Positions 1 through 5,999 are shown, counted from the stretch's first letter. The stretch: 5,999 bases of DNA from Betaproteobacteria bacterium (GCA_028065725.1 JAPTVL010000077.1:1-5999); one strand, 5' to 3'. Made by a program: numbers and translations. The notes: generated by a model from the letters alone, not told the origin.

Positions 1-413
1 CGCAACAGGCCGGTGCTGCCCAGGCCGGCCGGGACGTGGGCTAACAGGCGGTCGGCAAGCCGCTGCTTGAGCGGAGCGATGTCCGCGGCCTTCAGCCCGG
101 TGTGCAGGGTGCGCACACCGCAGGAAATGTCGAATCCCACCCCGCCAGCCGACACGACGCCGCCCTCGTCGGCATCGAACGCCGCCACCCCGCCGATCGG
201 GAAACCGTAGCCCCAGTGTGCGTCGGGCATGGCGTAGGCCGCCTGAACGATGCCCGGCAGGGTGGCGACGTTGGTGAGCTGTTCGTAGACCTTGTCGTCC
301 ATCTCGCGGATCAGTCTCTCATCGGCATAGATCACCGCCGGAACGCGCATTTTTCCGAACGGGGCGATGCGCCACTCGACCTCCGACACCTGCTGGAACT
401 GGGTTGGGTTCAT
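1..413 (-). CDS. rtcB: RNA-splicing ligase RtcB, N-terminal 137 residues (3' end outside window)
   Basis: RtcB is a GTP- and Mn(II)-dependent RNA ligase that joins RNA ends carrying a 2',3'-cyclic phosphate or 3'-phosphate to 5'-OH ends, acting in tRNA and other RNA repair in the cytoplasm. Seen here: the start MNPTQFQQ, the block [18 protein letters not shown] (residues 63-80), and [12 protein letters not shown] (90-101). The Asp and Cys of this last motif (D95, C98) match metal-binding residues of the family. The later His ligands and the guanylylated His lie beyond the left edge. The family is usually about 400-480 residues, so roughly a third is present. The ATG at 413-411 sits one base after the archease stop (TGA-A-ATG) with no strong Shine-Dalgarno of its own, which suggests translational coupling. 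The reading frame is intact as far as it goes. Confidence 0.96.
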   Translation of the reverse strand, partial: MNPTQFQQVSEVEWRIAPFGKMRVPAVIYADERLIREMDDKVYEQLTNVATLPGIVQAAYAMPDAHWGYGFPIGGVAAFDADEGGVVSAGGVGFDISCGVRTLHTGLKAADIAPLKQRLADRLLAHVPAGLGSTGLL

Positions 414-414
414 T

Positions 415-861
415 TCACACGTCCACCACGCACTGGGCCTGCCATCGCCCGGACTCTGTCCTGCCTACGTTGAGTTCAGTATAGGTGGCGCCCTTGATCT
501 CGACTGCGGGTTGGTGCCGAACGAGGTCAACCGGCTCGCCCCAGGCGGTGGCGGTCAGACGCTGCCCGTCCAGGCTGACCTCAAAGCGGCTGAACAGCAT
601 GTGGCGCGCTGCCATCTCCAGTATCAGCGCGTTGAGCCAGTCGACCAGCAGCAGTTCGTCGTCCGGCGCCTCGCAACAGATGGTCACAGCCGTGTCGGGC
701 GCGATCCGGGCCGGATCGGTGACGACAGCAGTCATCGCCAGCGCCGCCTGTTCGAAGGCCGACTCACGGGTGGGCCCGACGCCGCGCACGCCCATGTCGG
801 CCTGATGCGGAAAGTGCGTCCAGTACACGCCATCCTCGTCGGACTCGGCTGTTTGAGACAT
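415..861 (-). CDS. Archease, RtcB activator
   Basis: Archease is a small metal-binding protein that speeds guanylylation and multiple turnover of RtcB and broadens its nucleotide use. The 148-residue product shows the family pattern: [12 protein letters not shown] near the N-terminus (H19, A21, D22), [14 protein letters not shown] (67-80), F90-x-x-F93, the GEPVD segment (108-112), IKGATYTEL (122-130) and a C-terminal W140...VVDV with D147. D22 and D147 are the likely acidic metal ligands (family knowledge). The ATG at 861 is preferred because AAAGGGA lies just upstream at a normal distance. A TTG at 879 would add six residues (MKGTPT) and would place that ribosome binding site inside the coding region. 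The stop is one base before rtcB, and the preceding lipoprotein gene ends 35 bases upstream. Length and motifs look normal. Confidence 0.95.
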   Translation of the reverse strand: MSQTAESDEDGVYWTHFPHQADMGVRGVGPTRESAFEQAALAMTAVVTDPARIAPDTAVTICCEAPDDELLLVDWLNALILEMAARHMLFSRFEVSLDGQRLTATAWGEPVDLVRHQPAVEIKGATYTELNVGRTESGRWQAQCVVDV

Positions 862-896
862 TGTCGGCGTCCCTTTCAAATGACGTCTGCTTTGCC

Positions 897-1313
897 TCAG
901 TCGGTCATGTCCTCCAGGAGGTCCACCACCACCCGGGTACGGACATTCATGATCGCCACATCGGTGCCGATGACGACGCGCACATAATCGGCAGGCAGGC
1001 GCGTCAGGCGTTGTTCCAGTTCATAGGGCAGATAGCGCAAGCGTGCATCATCATGGATGGGCTGATTGGGTCGCGCCCGCCATGCATGACCGGGGGGAAG
1101 CCTGTCCTTCTTGGCCAAACCGGGAGGCAGGCTTTTGTAGCGTGGCGCGTAATAGTCATTGATCAGGCGGCGGTCATGATCGGTAAACACCACTCTCACC
1201 GAATAATGCGGGTCGCGGACCGCGACCTCGCCATACCCCGGACCGGCCACGCAGCCGACCACAACAGGCGTCACGGCGGCGGCCAACAGAACAATCAGCA
1301 AGCTGGACTTCAT
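897..1313 (-). CDS. RcnB/CigR-like small lipoprotein, function unknown
   Basis: Predicted 138-residue exported lipoprotein. Residues 1-20 form a signal peptide (MKSS, a hydrophobic core, then VVVGC), with C21 as the likely lipidated cysteine. The following residue is Val, not Asp, which fits outer-membrane sorting by the E. coli rule. The mature part carries two LPPG repeats, [14 protein letters not shown] (62-75), then a C-terminal segment with [14 protein letters not shown] and a [25 protein letters not shown] beta-rich end. This resembles the RcnB/CigR-like families (PF11776-type), which include periplasmic factors linked to nickel/cobalt efflux and the Salmonella CigR protein. That assignment is by motif resemblance only, and no metal or virulence role is shown here. 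The ATG at 1313 is chosen because AAAGGGG lies about 6-12 bases upstream; an in-frame upstream start at 1349 would bury this site and lengthen the signal n-region. It is the first gene of the run leading to archease and rtcB. Confidence 0.8.
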   Translation of the reverse strand: MKSSLLIVLLAAAVTPVVVGCVAGPGYGEVAVRDPHYSVRVVFTDHDRRLINDYYAPRYKSLPPGLAKKDRLPPGHAWRARPNQPIHDDARLRYLPYELEQRLTRLPADYVRVVIGTDVAIMNVRTRVVVDLLEDMTD

Positions 1314-1325
1314 GCGTTTCCCCTT
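1303..1325 (-). promoter_or_regulatory. Ribosome binding site deciding the lipoprotein start
   Basis: On the minus strand the sequence AAAGGGGAAACGC precedes ATG at 1313-1311. The purine-rich AAAGGGG core (about 1320-1326) has good spacing for this ATG and not for the in-frame upstream start at 1349. This supports the shorter 138-residue lipoprotein that begins directly with a signal peptide. Confidence 0.6.
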
Positions 1326-1455
1326 TGGCAAATCAGTGTGCGTACCCACCTAAGGATAGACATCAGCGGACTGAAGTCCACGCTTTGCCCGACACGAAAT
1401 CAACAAGCCGACAGGCCAAAGTCCGGATAATTTGACGGCGCGGCCAAGCAAGGGC
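1314..1455. other. Intergenic gap between cca end and lipoprotein start
   Basis: This 142-base stretch lies between the stop of cca and the start of the lipoprotein gene, both on the minus strand. It must hold any promoter for the lipoprotein-archease-rtcB run if that run is separate from cca. I see an AT-richer patch (ataattt near 1427-1433) and a short palindrome at 1368-1379, but no convincing -35/-10 pair and no hairpin followed by a T run that would serve as a terminator for cca. Read-through from cca cannot be ruled out. Confidence 0.5.
1365..1384. repeat. Short imperfect inverted repeat in intergenic gap
   Basis: GGACT-GA-AGTCC (1368-1379) is a 5-bp perfect inverted repeat around a 2-base centre. 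It can be extended by AGC (1365-1367) pairing with GCT (1382-1384) across a 2-base bulge. It sits about 55-70 bases upstream of the lipoprotein start. It could be an operator half-site pair or a chance palindrome. There is no T tract beside it, so it is not a classical terminator. Confidence 0.35.
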
Positions 1456-2679
1456 CTAGCGGTCTTGCGGCTGATCGCGCCATGCCGCCACGGCTGCCGC
1501 GCGCGCCTGGAAGATGGCGGCCCGGATGTGCGCCGGCTCGACGCTGCGCGCCACGGCAGCGGCATCGATGGCCTGTGCCGCGCGCAGCGCCTGCCGCAAA
1601 TAGCCCGATTCGGGAAAGGGGGTGTCCTCGAAACCGGGGCGGCCGCGGAAATCGCATTCGCAGGCCAGCAGAAAATCCTCGAAACGCTCGGGGCGGCGGA
1701 ATGCGTCGACCCGCTCCAGCAGTTCAACGAGGGTGCCGGGTCGAAGTTCCAGCGTGCGGTGAACGAGGCCATGCTCGCGCGCCACTGCAATGGCGAGGTC
1801 GCGGCAATCGGCCGGCACGCGGATGCGCTCGCAAAGCACGCGAACCCGTTCGGCGCTTCGGGCTTCGTGGCCATGATGTTTGGGCCACAGTTCAGGCGGG
1901 GTGTCACCCTTGCCGAGATCGTGCGTCAACGCGGCGAAGCGCACCGGCAGGCTCATGCCCTGCCGCGCCGCCCAGTCGATCACAAGCATGACATGGTCGC
2001 CGGTGTCGACTTCGGGATGATGTTCGGGCGGCTGCGGCACGCCGAAGAGGCGGTCGATTTCTGGAAACAGGCGGGCCAGCGCGCCGCAGTCGCGCAGCAC
2101 CCGGAACATGCGCGAAGGCTGCGCTTCCATCAGGCCGCGCGCGACTTCCTGCCACACCCGTTCGGGCACCAGCGCGTCGACTTCGCCATTGTCCACCATC
2201 TGTCGCATCAGCGCGTTGGTTTCCGGCGCCACGGCAAAGTCGGTGAAGCGGGCGGCGAAGCGCGCGACGCGCAGGATCCGCACCGGATCTTCGGCAAACG
2301 CCTCGCCCACATGGCGGAAAATACGCGCGGCCAGATCGCGCTGGCCGCCGTAAGGATCGACCAGCGCGCCGGTCTCGTCCTCGGCCATCGCGTTGATGGT
2401 GAGGTCGCGCCGACGCAGGTCCTCTTCCAGCGTGACCTCCGGTGCAGCATAGACCTTGAAGCCTTTGTAACCGTGCCCGGACTTGCGCTCGGTACGCGCC
2501 AGCGCGTATTCCTCGTGGCTGCCCGGATGCAAAAAAACCGGAAAATCCTTGCCGACCGGCTGATAGCCCAGCGCAACCATATCGTCGGGCGTGGCACCGA
2601 CCACGACATGGTCGCGATCGGCCACCGGCAGGCCCAATAGCCTGTCGCGCACCGCGCCGCCAACGATATAGGTCTTCAT
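1456..2679 (-). CDS. cca: CCA-adding tRNA nucleotidyltransferase (multifunctional CCA protein)
   Basis: The enzyme adds or repairs the 3'-terminal CCA of tRNAs from CTP and ATP without a nucleic acid template. At 407 residues it is close to the E. coli enzyme (412). Order of motifs: GGAVRD (7-12) with the catalytic carboxylates D21 and D23 in [18 protein letters not shown] (90-99), the class II nucleotidyltransferase motif; [16 protein letters not shown] (130-145), part of the nucleotide-selecting neck; PERVWQE (172-178); and a C-terminal HD domain with H253-D254 in LTHDLGKG, followed by EHGLVH. The HD domain places it with gammaproteobacterial/betaproteobacterial Cca proteins, which also have phosphohydrolase activities. 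The ATG at 2679 begins right at the conserved [12 protein letters not shown], so the start is secure although no clear Shine-Dalgarno is seen. The upstream gene stops 15 bases before it, suggesting co-transcription. Confidence 0.97.
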   Translation of the reverse strand: MKTYIVGGAVRDRLLGLPVADRDHVVVGATPDDMVALGYQPVGKDFPVFLHPGSHEEYALARTERKSGHGYKGFKVYAAPEVTLEEDLRRRDLTINAMAEDETGALVDPYGGQRDLAARIFRHVGEAFAEDPVRILRVARFAARFTDFAVAPETNALMRQMVDNGEVDALVPERVWQEVARGLMEAQPSRMFRVLRDCGALARLFPEIDRLFGVPQPPEHHPEVDTGDHVMLVIDWAARQGMSLPVRFAALTHDLGKGDTPPELWPKHHGHEARSAERVRVLCERIRVPADCRDLAIAVAREHGLVHRTLELRPGTLVELLERVDAFRRPERFEDFLLACECDFRGRPGFEDTPFPESGYLRQALRAAQAIDAAAVARSVEPAHIRAAIFQARAAAVAAWRDQPQDR

Positions 2680-2694
2680 GGCGGCGGGGCCGTG

Positions 2695-3732
2695 TTAACG
2701 GCGGGCGTTTTCGCGGTAATCCTCGTACCGCGCACGCGGCGTGTCGGCACGCAGGTATTCAGGTGCGATGGCCTCGAGCGAGCCCGGCTGGAAAGCAAAC
2801 ACCGACGGCCAGCCGCCGGCACAGACGTTGTCCGTGCCCATGGCGTAATAGTTGTCGCGCGTCATCAGTTTTTTGCCCGGCTTGAATTCCAGCGCCCAAG
2901 CCTGGAAATACGAGGCCCATTTACCCAACGGCAGAATGCTGCGCTTCTTGCCGATCACCTCGCCGACATAACTGACCAGTTCCTGCAGGGTGTAGGTCTT
3001 GGGGCCGCACAGCTCGTAGGTCTGGCCATAGGTTGCCGGGTTGTCGAGGCTGTCGGCGAAGGCGCGCGCGACGTCCTCGACGTGCACCGGCGCAAAGCGC
3101 GCACCCGCGCCGGCCAGCGGCAATACGGGGAACAGCTTCAGCATCCTGGCGAACATCGACAGGAAGGAGTCGCCGCGGCCGAAGATCACCGAGGGGCGGA
3201 AGATCGTGACGTTGAGGCCATAGCCATGGATGAACTTGGGTCCGTTGAGGTACCAGTTTTCGTGTTCGATGTGGTGCATGCCGGCCTCGCGCACCAGCGC
3301 CTCGGCGATGCCCTTCGAACGCTGGTAGGCCGAGCGCGAATTCGGATGGGCACCGAGCGCGCTCATGTGCAGCAGGCGATGCACGCCCGCTTCGCCCATG
3401 GCGTGGATGACTTTGCGCGGCAGTTCGACGTGGACCTTCTGGAAATCACCGCGACGGGCGCTCGGCAGATCGACACGGCCGACCGTGCTTTCGTGCAGGA
3501 TGCCGACCAGATTGATGACAGCACCCATGCCTCGAAAATGGCGAATGAGTTCCTGCTGGTCGTGGACATCGGCCTCGATCACTTCCACCGTCGGCAGCAG
3601 GATCAGCTCCTTGGCCATTTCGCGGCGATGGGAGAGCACGCGCACATTGAGGCCACGCGCGGCGAGCTGGCTGACGAGGTGGGTGCCGACAAAGCCGGAT
3701 CCGCCGAGGATGCAGATGCGTTCAATCTTCAT
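2695..3732 (-). CDS. NDUFA9-like NAD(P)-binding protein (atypical short-chain dehydrogenase)
   Basis: A 345-residue protein of the extended short-chain dehydrogenase/epimerase superfamily, closest in pattern to the bacterial 'complex I NDUFA9 subunit family'. Seen: the Rossmann glycine motif GGSGFVG (10-16), NLVGIL (74-79), S124 in HMSALGA, and Y136-x-x-x-K140 (YQRSK), so the usual Ser/Tyr/Lys triad positions are present; then TIFRPSVIFGRGD, FAPVHVEDVARAF and a C-terminal PEYL...RARYEDY segment. Mitochondrial NDUFA9 is an accessory subunit of respiratory complex I, but the bacterial protein's substrate and partner are not established, and no nuo genes lie in this window. Residues about 152-172 (HHIEHENWY...HGYG) look like an in-frame insertion between the YxxxK helix and the TIFRP strand. 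The start at 3732 fits the Rossmann fold N-terminus (MKIERICILGGSG); its Shine-Dalgarno is weak. The gene lies between slt (71 bases) and cca (15 bases). Confidence 0.88.
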   Translation of the reverse strand: MKIERICILGGSGFVGTHLVSQLAARGLNVRVLSHRREMAKELILLPTVEVIEADVHDQQELIRHFRGMGAVINLVGILHESTVGRVDLPSARRGDFQKVHVELPRKVIHAMGEAGVHRLLHMSALGAHPNSRSAYQRSKGIAEALVREAGMHHIEHENWYLNGPKFIHGYGLNVTIFRPSVIFGRGDSFLSMFARMLKLFPVLPLAGAGARFAPVHVEDVARAFADSLDNPATYGQTYELCGPKTYTLQELVSYVGEVIGKKRSILPLGKWASYFQAWALEFKPGKKLMTRDNYYAMGTDNVCAGGWPSVFAFQPGSLEAIAPEYLRADTPRARYEDYRENARR

Positions 3733-3803
3733 GTTGTGGTTCGATTCAGAATATAAGGCGTTGCTGATTTTATCCCGGATGTCGCAAAAATTTGCGCTTG
3801 GAT
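3733..3803. other. slt to NDUFA9-like intergenic spacer with palindrome
   Basis: This 71-base AT-rich spacer holds the perfect inverted repeat CGCAAA-AA-TTTGCG at 3783-3796, only 7 bases beyond the slt stop. On the minus strand a TAAAAT and a TATATT hexamer lie further on toward the downstream gene. No good -35 stands at the right distance from either, so an internal promoter is possible but not supported. The palindrome is not followed by a T run on the minus strand and is a poor terminator candidate. Confidence 0.4.
3783..3796. repeat. Perfect 6-bp-arm palindrome after slt
   Basis: CGCAAA (3783-3788) and TTTGCG (3791-3796) are perfect reverse complements around AA. It could be a short mRNA hairpin behind slt or a protein-binding site. 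It may also be chance in a locally AT-rich spacer. Confidence 0.5.
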
Positions 3804-5768
3804 CTACTCGTCCGCCTGCTCGGCCTGCTGCATGGCCTCTGCATCGGGGAGGGAAGTGACCGGCACCCTGCGCGGCGGCACTATGCCCAGCCGGTCCTTC
3901 AGCAGCACCGAGGGCTGGCCGAAACGCGCCGCGTAGTACATGGCGTTGCTCATCACTTTCTTGACGTAATCGCGCGTTTCGGCGAACGGGATCGATTCGA
4001 TGTAGATCGCGGCTTCCATCGACCGGGTATCGCGCCAGCGCTGGGCACGGCTCGGGCCAGCATTATAGGCGGCGGTGGCGAGCACCGGCGATCCGTCGAG
4101 GCTGGTCTGCACATACTTCAGGTAGTAGGCGCCGAACTGGATGTTTTTGGCCGGATCCTGCATCTCGTTCGGATGAAACTTCTTGATGCCGAGGCGTTTT
4201 GCGATCCAGCGCGCGGTGGCCGGCATGATTTGCATCAGGCCGGATGCGCCGACGCTGGAGCGGGCGACGTTGACGAAGCGGCTTTCCTGCCGCATCAGGC
4301 CGAACACCCAGGCTTCGTCGATCTCGTTTTCGCGCGCGGCCTGCTGCGCCAACTCGCGGTAGGGCGCGAGAAAGCGCAATTCGAAATCGTGCAGTTCGCG
4401 GGTGCGCTCGGCAGTGTTGATGGCGCGGTCATACCATTCCATGCGGCGGGCAAGCTCGGCAGCCGCCAGCAGCTGCGGGTCGGCAAGCGTCTGGATCGCC
4501 CAGTTCCACTCCCGGCTGGCTTCGTTGCGCAGGCCAAGCTCGTAAAAGGCCTGCGCGCGCGCGATGCCGGGATGGCGCGCAATGGCCGCGACGTCATCGC
4601 CGGCCATCTTGATGTTGATGGGCGGCGCCTGCATCACCGGACCAAGCTCTTCCTGGGCCAGCTGGCCATAGTAATGATGCTCGCGCGACAGCGCCAGAAA
4701 CAGCGGATTGGCCGCGGCGCGCTGGCCGCCGGCCTGCAGGGCGCGTGCGCGCCAGTAGCGCCAGGCGGGCTGCGCGCGGGTCGCCTCGTCCATGCCATCG
4801 ACTGCGCGCAGAACGGCTTGCCAGTCGCCTGCGCGCAATGCTGCACGCGCCCGCCATTCGCGCTGAAAGTCGCTGGCCACCGCTGCCCCAGCCTGCTGGA
4901 ACCAGGCCAATGCCGTGGTTTCATGGCGGCGCGCCGCCCAGGTGGCGAGCCGTGCCCAGGCCGTGCCCAGCTCCTCTGCAGTGAATTGCGCGGCCCGCCT
5001 GGCCAGCGCCTGCTGCGCCTGGTCGGAGCGGCGCCTGGCCAGCTGGTCGAACGCATAGAGCGCGATTTCACGGTCACCGCGCCGGTTGAAATCAAGCGTG
5101 GTATTGGCATTCAACAGACGGGCCGGATCGCGGGTGGCCTGGTCAAACAGCGCCGCAGCCGGACGCCGGGCTTCCGGCAACGCATTGGCCACCACCCTGG
5201 CAACATTGGGATTGCCCGCTTCCAGCGCCAGCCGCAGGCGGCGCCAGACGTCTTCCTCCCGGATCAGCCCGGTCTCGATCAGTTGGGCAAACAGAGGCGA
5301 ACAGGCCGAGGGCATGTCGCGGCCCGTGAACCACAAGGTGACCGCCTCGCGCTGGTGGCTGCGATTGCCCTGCGCCCATTCGGCGCGGTAGGCATAGCAC
5401 TGATGCGCGGCATCGGGCTTGACCAGGCGCGGGTACTCGGCCAGATAGAGCGGCCAGGCTTCGCGTGCCCCGAGCGATTTCAGCCAGTCGGCGCGCAGCG
5501 CTTCGGCCATGCGGCTGCCGGGATGACGTGCCAGGAAATCGGCGATGCGCGCATCCTCGGTGCGGCTCGTCAGCATCAGGCGCCAGTACTCGACAGCGGG
5601 CGCCAGCACATGATCGGCCGGCACGTCGCGCGCGGCACGCTCCAGATTGGCCAGCTTGCGTGCGGAAAACGCCTGCTGCGCCTGCAACACCGCGGCATCG
5701 CCCGGCGCCGCCCAAACGGATGCTATGGACAGCGCCCCCAGCAGAAAAAACACGATCATTCGAAGCAT
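3804..5768 (-). CDS. slt: Soluble lytic murein transglycosylase (Slt70 type)
   Basis: A periplasmic enzyme that cleaves the MurNAc-GlcNAc bond of peptidoglycan, forming 1,6-anhydro-muropeptides. Numbering from ATG 5768 (654 residues): signal peptide 1 to about 20 (MLRMIVFFLLGALSIASVWA, then APGD); a long alpha-helical superhelix domain (about 25-470) with the typical WRYWRARAL (336-344) and HYYGQLA (365-371); then a GH23 catalytic domain with E495 in MRQESRF as catalytic acid, GLMQIMPATA (510-519), AYNAGP (567-572) and IPFAETRDYV (593-602). All core motifs are intact, and length is close to E. coli Slt70. There is no lipobox, so it is probably soluble. The start is uncertain: GTG 5795 (adds nine residues, weak AGG upstream), ATG 5768 and ATG 5759 are all in frame, and none has a strong Shine-Dalgarno. 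ATG 5768 gives the most usual signal peptide. It is the first gene of the slt, NDUFA9-like, cca run. Confidence 0.95.
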   Translation of the reverse strand: MLRMIVFFLLGALSIASVWAAPGDAAVLQAQQAFSARKLANLERAARDVPADHVLAPAVEYWRLMLTSRTEDARIADFLARHPGSRMAEALRADWLKSLGAREAWPLYLAEYPRLVKPDAAHQCYAYRAEWAQGNRSHQREAVTLWFTGRDMPSACSPLFAQLIETGLIREEDVWRRLRLALEAGNPNVARVVANALPEARRPAAALFDQATRDPARLLNANTTLDFNRRGDREIALYAFDQLARRRSDQAQQALARRAAQFTAEELGTAWARLATWAARRHETTALAWFQQAGAAVASDFQREWRARAALRAGDWQAVLRAVDGMDEATRAQPAWRYWRARALQAGGQRAAANPLFLALSREHHYYGQLAQEELGPVMQAPPINIKMAGDDVAAIARHPGIARAQAFYELGLRNEASREWNWAIQTLADPQLLAAAELARRMEWYDRAINTAERTRELHDFELRFLAPYRELAQQAARENEIDEAWVFGLMRQESRFVNVARSSVGASGLMQIMPATARWIAKRLGIKKFHPNEMQDPAKNIQFGAYYLKYVQTSLDGSPVLATAAYNAGPSRAQRWRDTRSMEAAIYIESIPFAETRDYVKKVMSNAMYYAARFGQPSVLLKDRLGIVPPRRVPVTSLPDAEAMQQAEQADE

Positions 5769-5786
5769 GACGCGAGGGTAACATGC

Positions 5787-5833
5787 AGCGGCCACCCGTC
5801 GCCTGAGCGAAATCCACCATCCGGGTGGCCGCT
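5787..5833. repeat. 12-bp perfect inverted repeat, 23-base loop
   Basis: AGCGGCCACCCG (5787-5798) and CGGGTGGCCGCT (5822-5833) are exact reverse complements. The left arm covers the alternative GTG start of slt (5793-5795), so in an slt transcript a hairpin here would occlude that start and lie just upstream of ATG 5768. The loop contains the left arm of the second inverted repeat. Confidence 0.75.
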
Positions 5834-5850
5834 TCGCGGCATCGCTCAGG
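5802..5850. repeat. 9-bp perfect inverted repeat interleaved with the first
   Basis: CCTGAGCGA (5802-5810) and TCGCTCAGG (5842-5850) are exact reverse complements. Its left arm lies within the loop of the 12-bp repeat, and its right arm lies beyond that repeat. The order is therefore A-B-A'-B', compatible with an RNA pseudoknot or with two mutually exclusive folds. Confidence 0.7.
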
Positions 5851-5863
5851 GCGCCGAAGGCGC
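5828..5863. repeat. Two compact GC hairpins with 3-base loops
   Basis: GCCGC-TTC-GCGGC (5828-5840) and GCGCC-GAA-GGCGC (5851-5863) each form a 5-bp GC-only stem. The loops are themselves complementary (TTC and GAA). The first hairpin shares bases with the right arm of the 12-bp repeat, so the two cannot form together. The second ends three bases before the putative -10. The arrangement resembles repetitive extragenic palindrome units, but only one copy is in the window. Confidence 0.6.
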
Positions 5864-5865
5864 GC

Positions 5866-5871
5866 TATAGT
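5866..5871 (+). promoter_or_regulatory. Possible -10 element for the DUF2892 gene
   Basis: TATAGT is close to the TATAAT consensus and would start a transcript near 5878, giving a leader of about 28 bases with AAGGAG in it. No recognisable -35 lies 16-18 bases upstream, so this is weak and would need an activator or be a chance match. Confidence 0.3.
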
Positions 5872-5893
5872 GGAAACTGCTTATCCCCGTTCC

Positions 5894-5899
5894 AAGGAG
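5894..5899 (+). promoter_or_regulatory. Strong ribosome binding site for the DUF2892 gene
   Basis: AAGGAG lies 6 bases before ATG 5906, a near-ideal Shine-Dalgarno at normal spacing. It fixes the start and strand of the right-edge gene. Confidence 0.85.
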
Positions 5900-5905
5900 C
5901 TCTCC

Positions 5906-5999
5906 ATGACAGCCAACGTCGGCACGATCGACCGCATCATCCGCATTGTTGCAGGCCTCGCCCTCATCGCCTGGGTGGCTTTTTTCAATGGTCCGGTGT
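5906..5999 (+). CDS. DUF2892 (YgaP-like transmembrane domain) small membrane protein, N-terminal part
   Basis: The first 31 residues, MTANVGTIDRIIRIVAGLAL followed by IAWVAFFNGPV, match the N-terminus of DUF2892 inner-membrane proteins: an N-V-G-x-x-D-R-x-x-R-x-x-x-G pattern, then a hydrophobic helix. Family members are often about 60-70 residues with two membrane helices and also occur fused to rhodanese domains, as in E. coli YgaP. Their role in the stand-alone form is not known. The 3' end is outside the window, so length and any fused domain cannot be judged. The gene is divergent from slt. Confidence 0.85.
   Translation, partial: MTANVGTIDRIIRIVAGLALIAWVAFFNGPV

Larger units (their letters stand above)
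5769..5905. other. Divergent intergenic region between slt and the DUF2892 gene
   Basis: This 137-base region must hold the promoters for slt (minus) and for the DUF2892 gene (plus). It is rich in inverted repeats (5787-5863) and has a possible plus-strand -10 at 5866-5871. No clear -35/-10 pair for slt was recognised. Confidence 0.6.

Noticed and set aside
367..987. Plus-strand open frames opposite archease and the lipoprotein gene
   Set aside because: They span the junction of two well-supported minus-strand genes and show no domain or ribosome binding site.
1350..1907. 185-codon minus-strand frame overlapping the 3' part of cca
   Set aside because: It is out of frame with cca and rich in Arg/Pro/Ala as expected of a shifted GC-rich reading. 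The cca frame is intact to its stop, so no frameshift is implied.
1432..2640. 402-codon plus-strand open frame
   Set aside because: It is the shadow of cca. The minus-strand product carries every class II nucleotidyltransferase and HD motif.
2692..3756. 354-codon plus-strand open frame
   Set aside because: It mirrors the NDUFA9-like gene, which has clear Rossmann and YxxxK motifs, and the antisense product has no recognisable domain.
3733..3803. Internal promoter before the NDUFA9-like gene (TATATT or TAAAAT as -10)
   Set aside because: No TTGACA-like hexamer lies at 15-19 bases from either element, so it is not listed as a promoter.
3792..5870. A very long (692-codon) open frame on the plus strand
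   Set aside because: It is exactly opposite slt, whose protein shows all GH23 and Slt70 motifs. The plus-strand translation shows no recognisable family. Long antisense open frames are expected in GC-rich DNA.
5851..5871. Rho-independent terminator formed by the GCGCC-GAA-GGCGC hairpin
   Set aside because: There is no T tract after it on either strand, and it lies between divergent genes where no transcript needs to end.

Overview
The window is about 6 kb of GC-rich (low-to-mid 60s percent by eye), gene-dense proteobacterial chromosome. Protein style and gene set suggest a betaproteobacterium, perhaps Rhodocyclales or Nitrosomonadales. This placement is inferred; there is no rRNA or other marker to fix it. 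No tRNA, rRNA, CRISPR array, insertion sequence, phage gene or plasmid gene was seen.

Layout. Six of the seven genes lie on the minus strand in two runs. The left run (1-1313, read right to left) encodes a small RcnB/CigR-like lipoprotein, archease, and the N-terminal 137 residues of the RNA ligase RtcB, which continues off the left edge. Archease and rtcB are one base apart (TGA-A-ATG), so they are almost certainly co-transcribed and probably translationally coupled. RtcB joins 2',3'-cyclic-phosphate (or 3'-phosphate) RNA ends to 5'-OH ends, and archease helps it turn over, so this is an RNA repair module. A 142-base gap (1314-1455) separates it from the next run.

The right run (1456-5768) encodes a periplasmic soluble lytic murein transglycosylase (Slt type), an NDUFA9-like atypical short-chain dehydrogenase, and the CCA-adding tRNA nucleotidyltransferase. 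The spacings of 71 and 15 bases suggest one transcript. The three functions (cell-wall turnover, a putative respiratory-complex or quinone-related NAD(P)-binding protein, tRNA 3'-end maturation) share no obvious pathway, so this looks like a housekeeping cluster.

At the right edge a plus-strand gene for a small DUF2892 (YgaP-like) membrane protein begins behind a clear AAGGAG ribosome binding site and runs off the window. The 137-base divergent region between it and slt is the most structured non-coding DNA here: a 12-bp and a 9-bp perfect inverted repeat interleave in a pseudoknot-like order, and two compact 3-base-loop hairpins overlap or follow them.

Most of the window is ordinary core genome. 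The points worth a second look are the interleaved palindromes, a His/aromatic-rich insertion in the NDUFA9-like protein, and the lipoprotein placed ahead of the archease-RtcB pair. No clearly new defence or mobile system was found.
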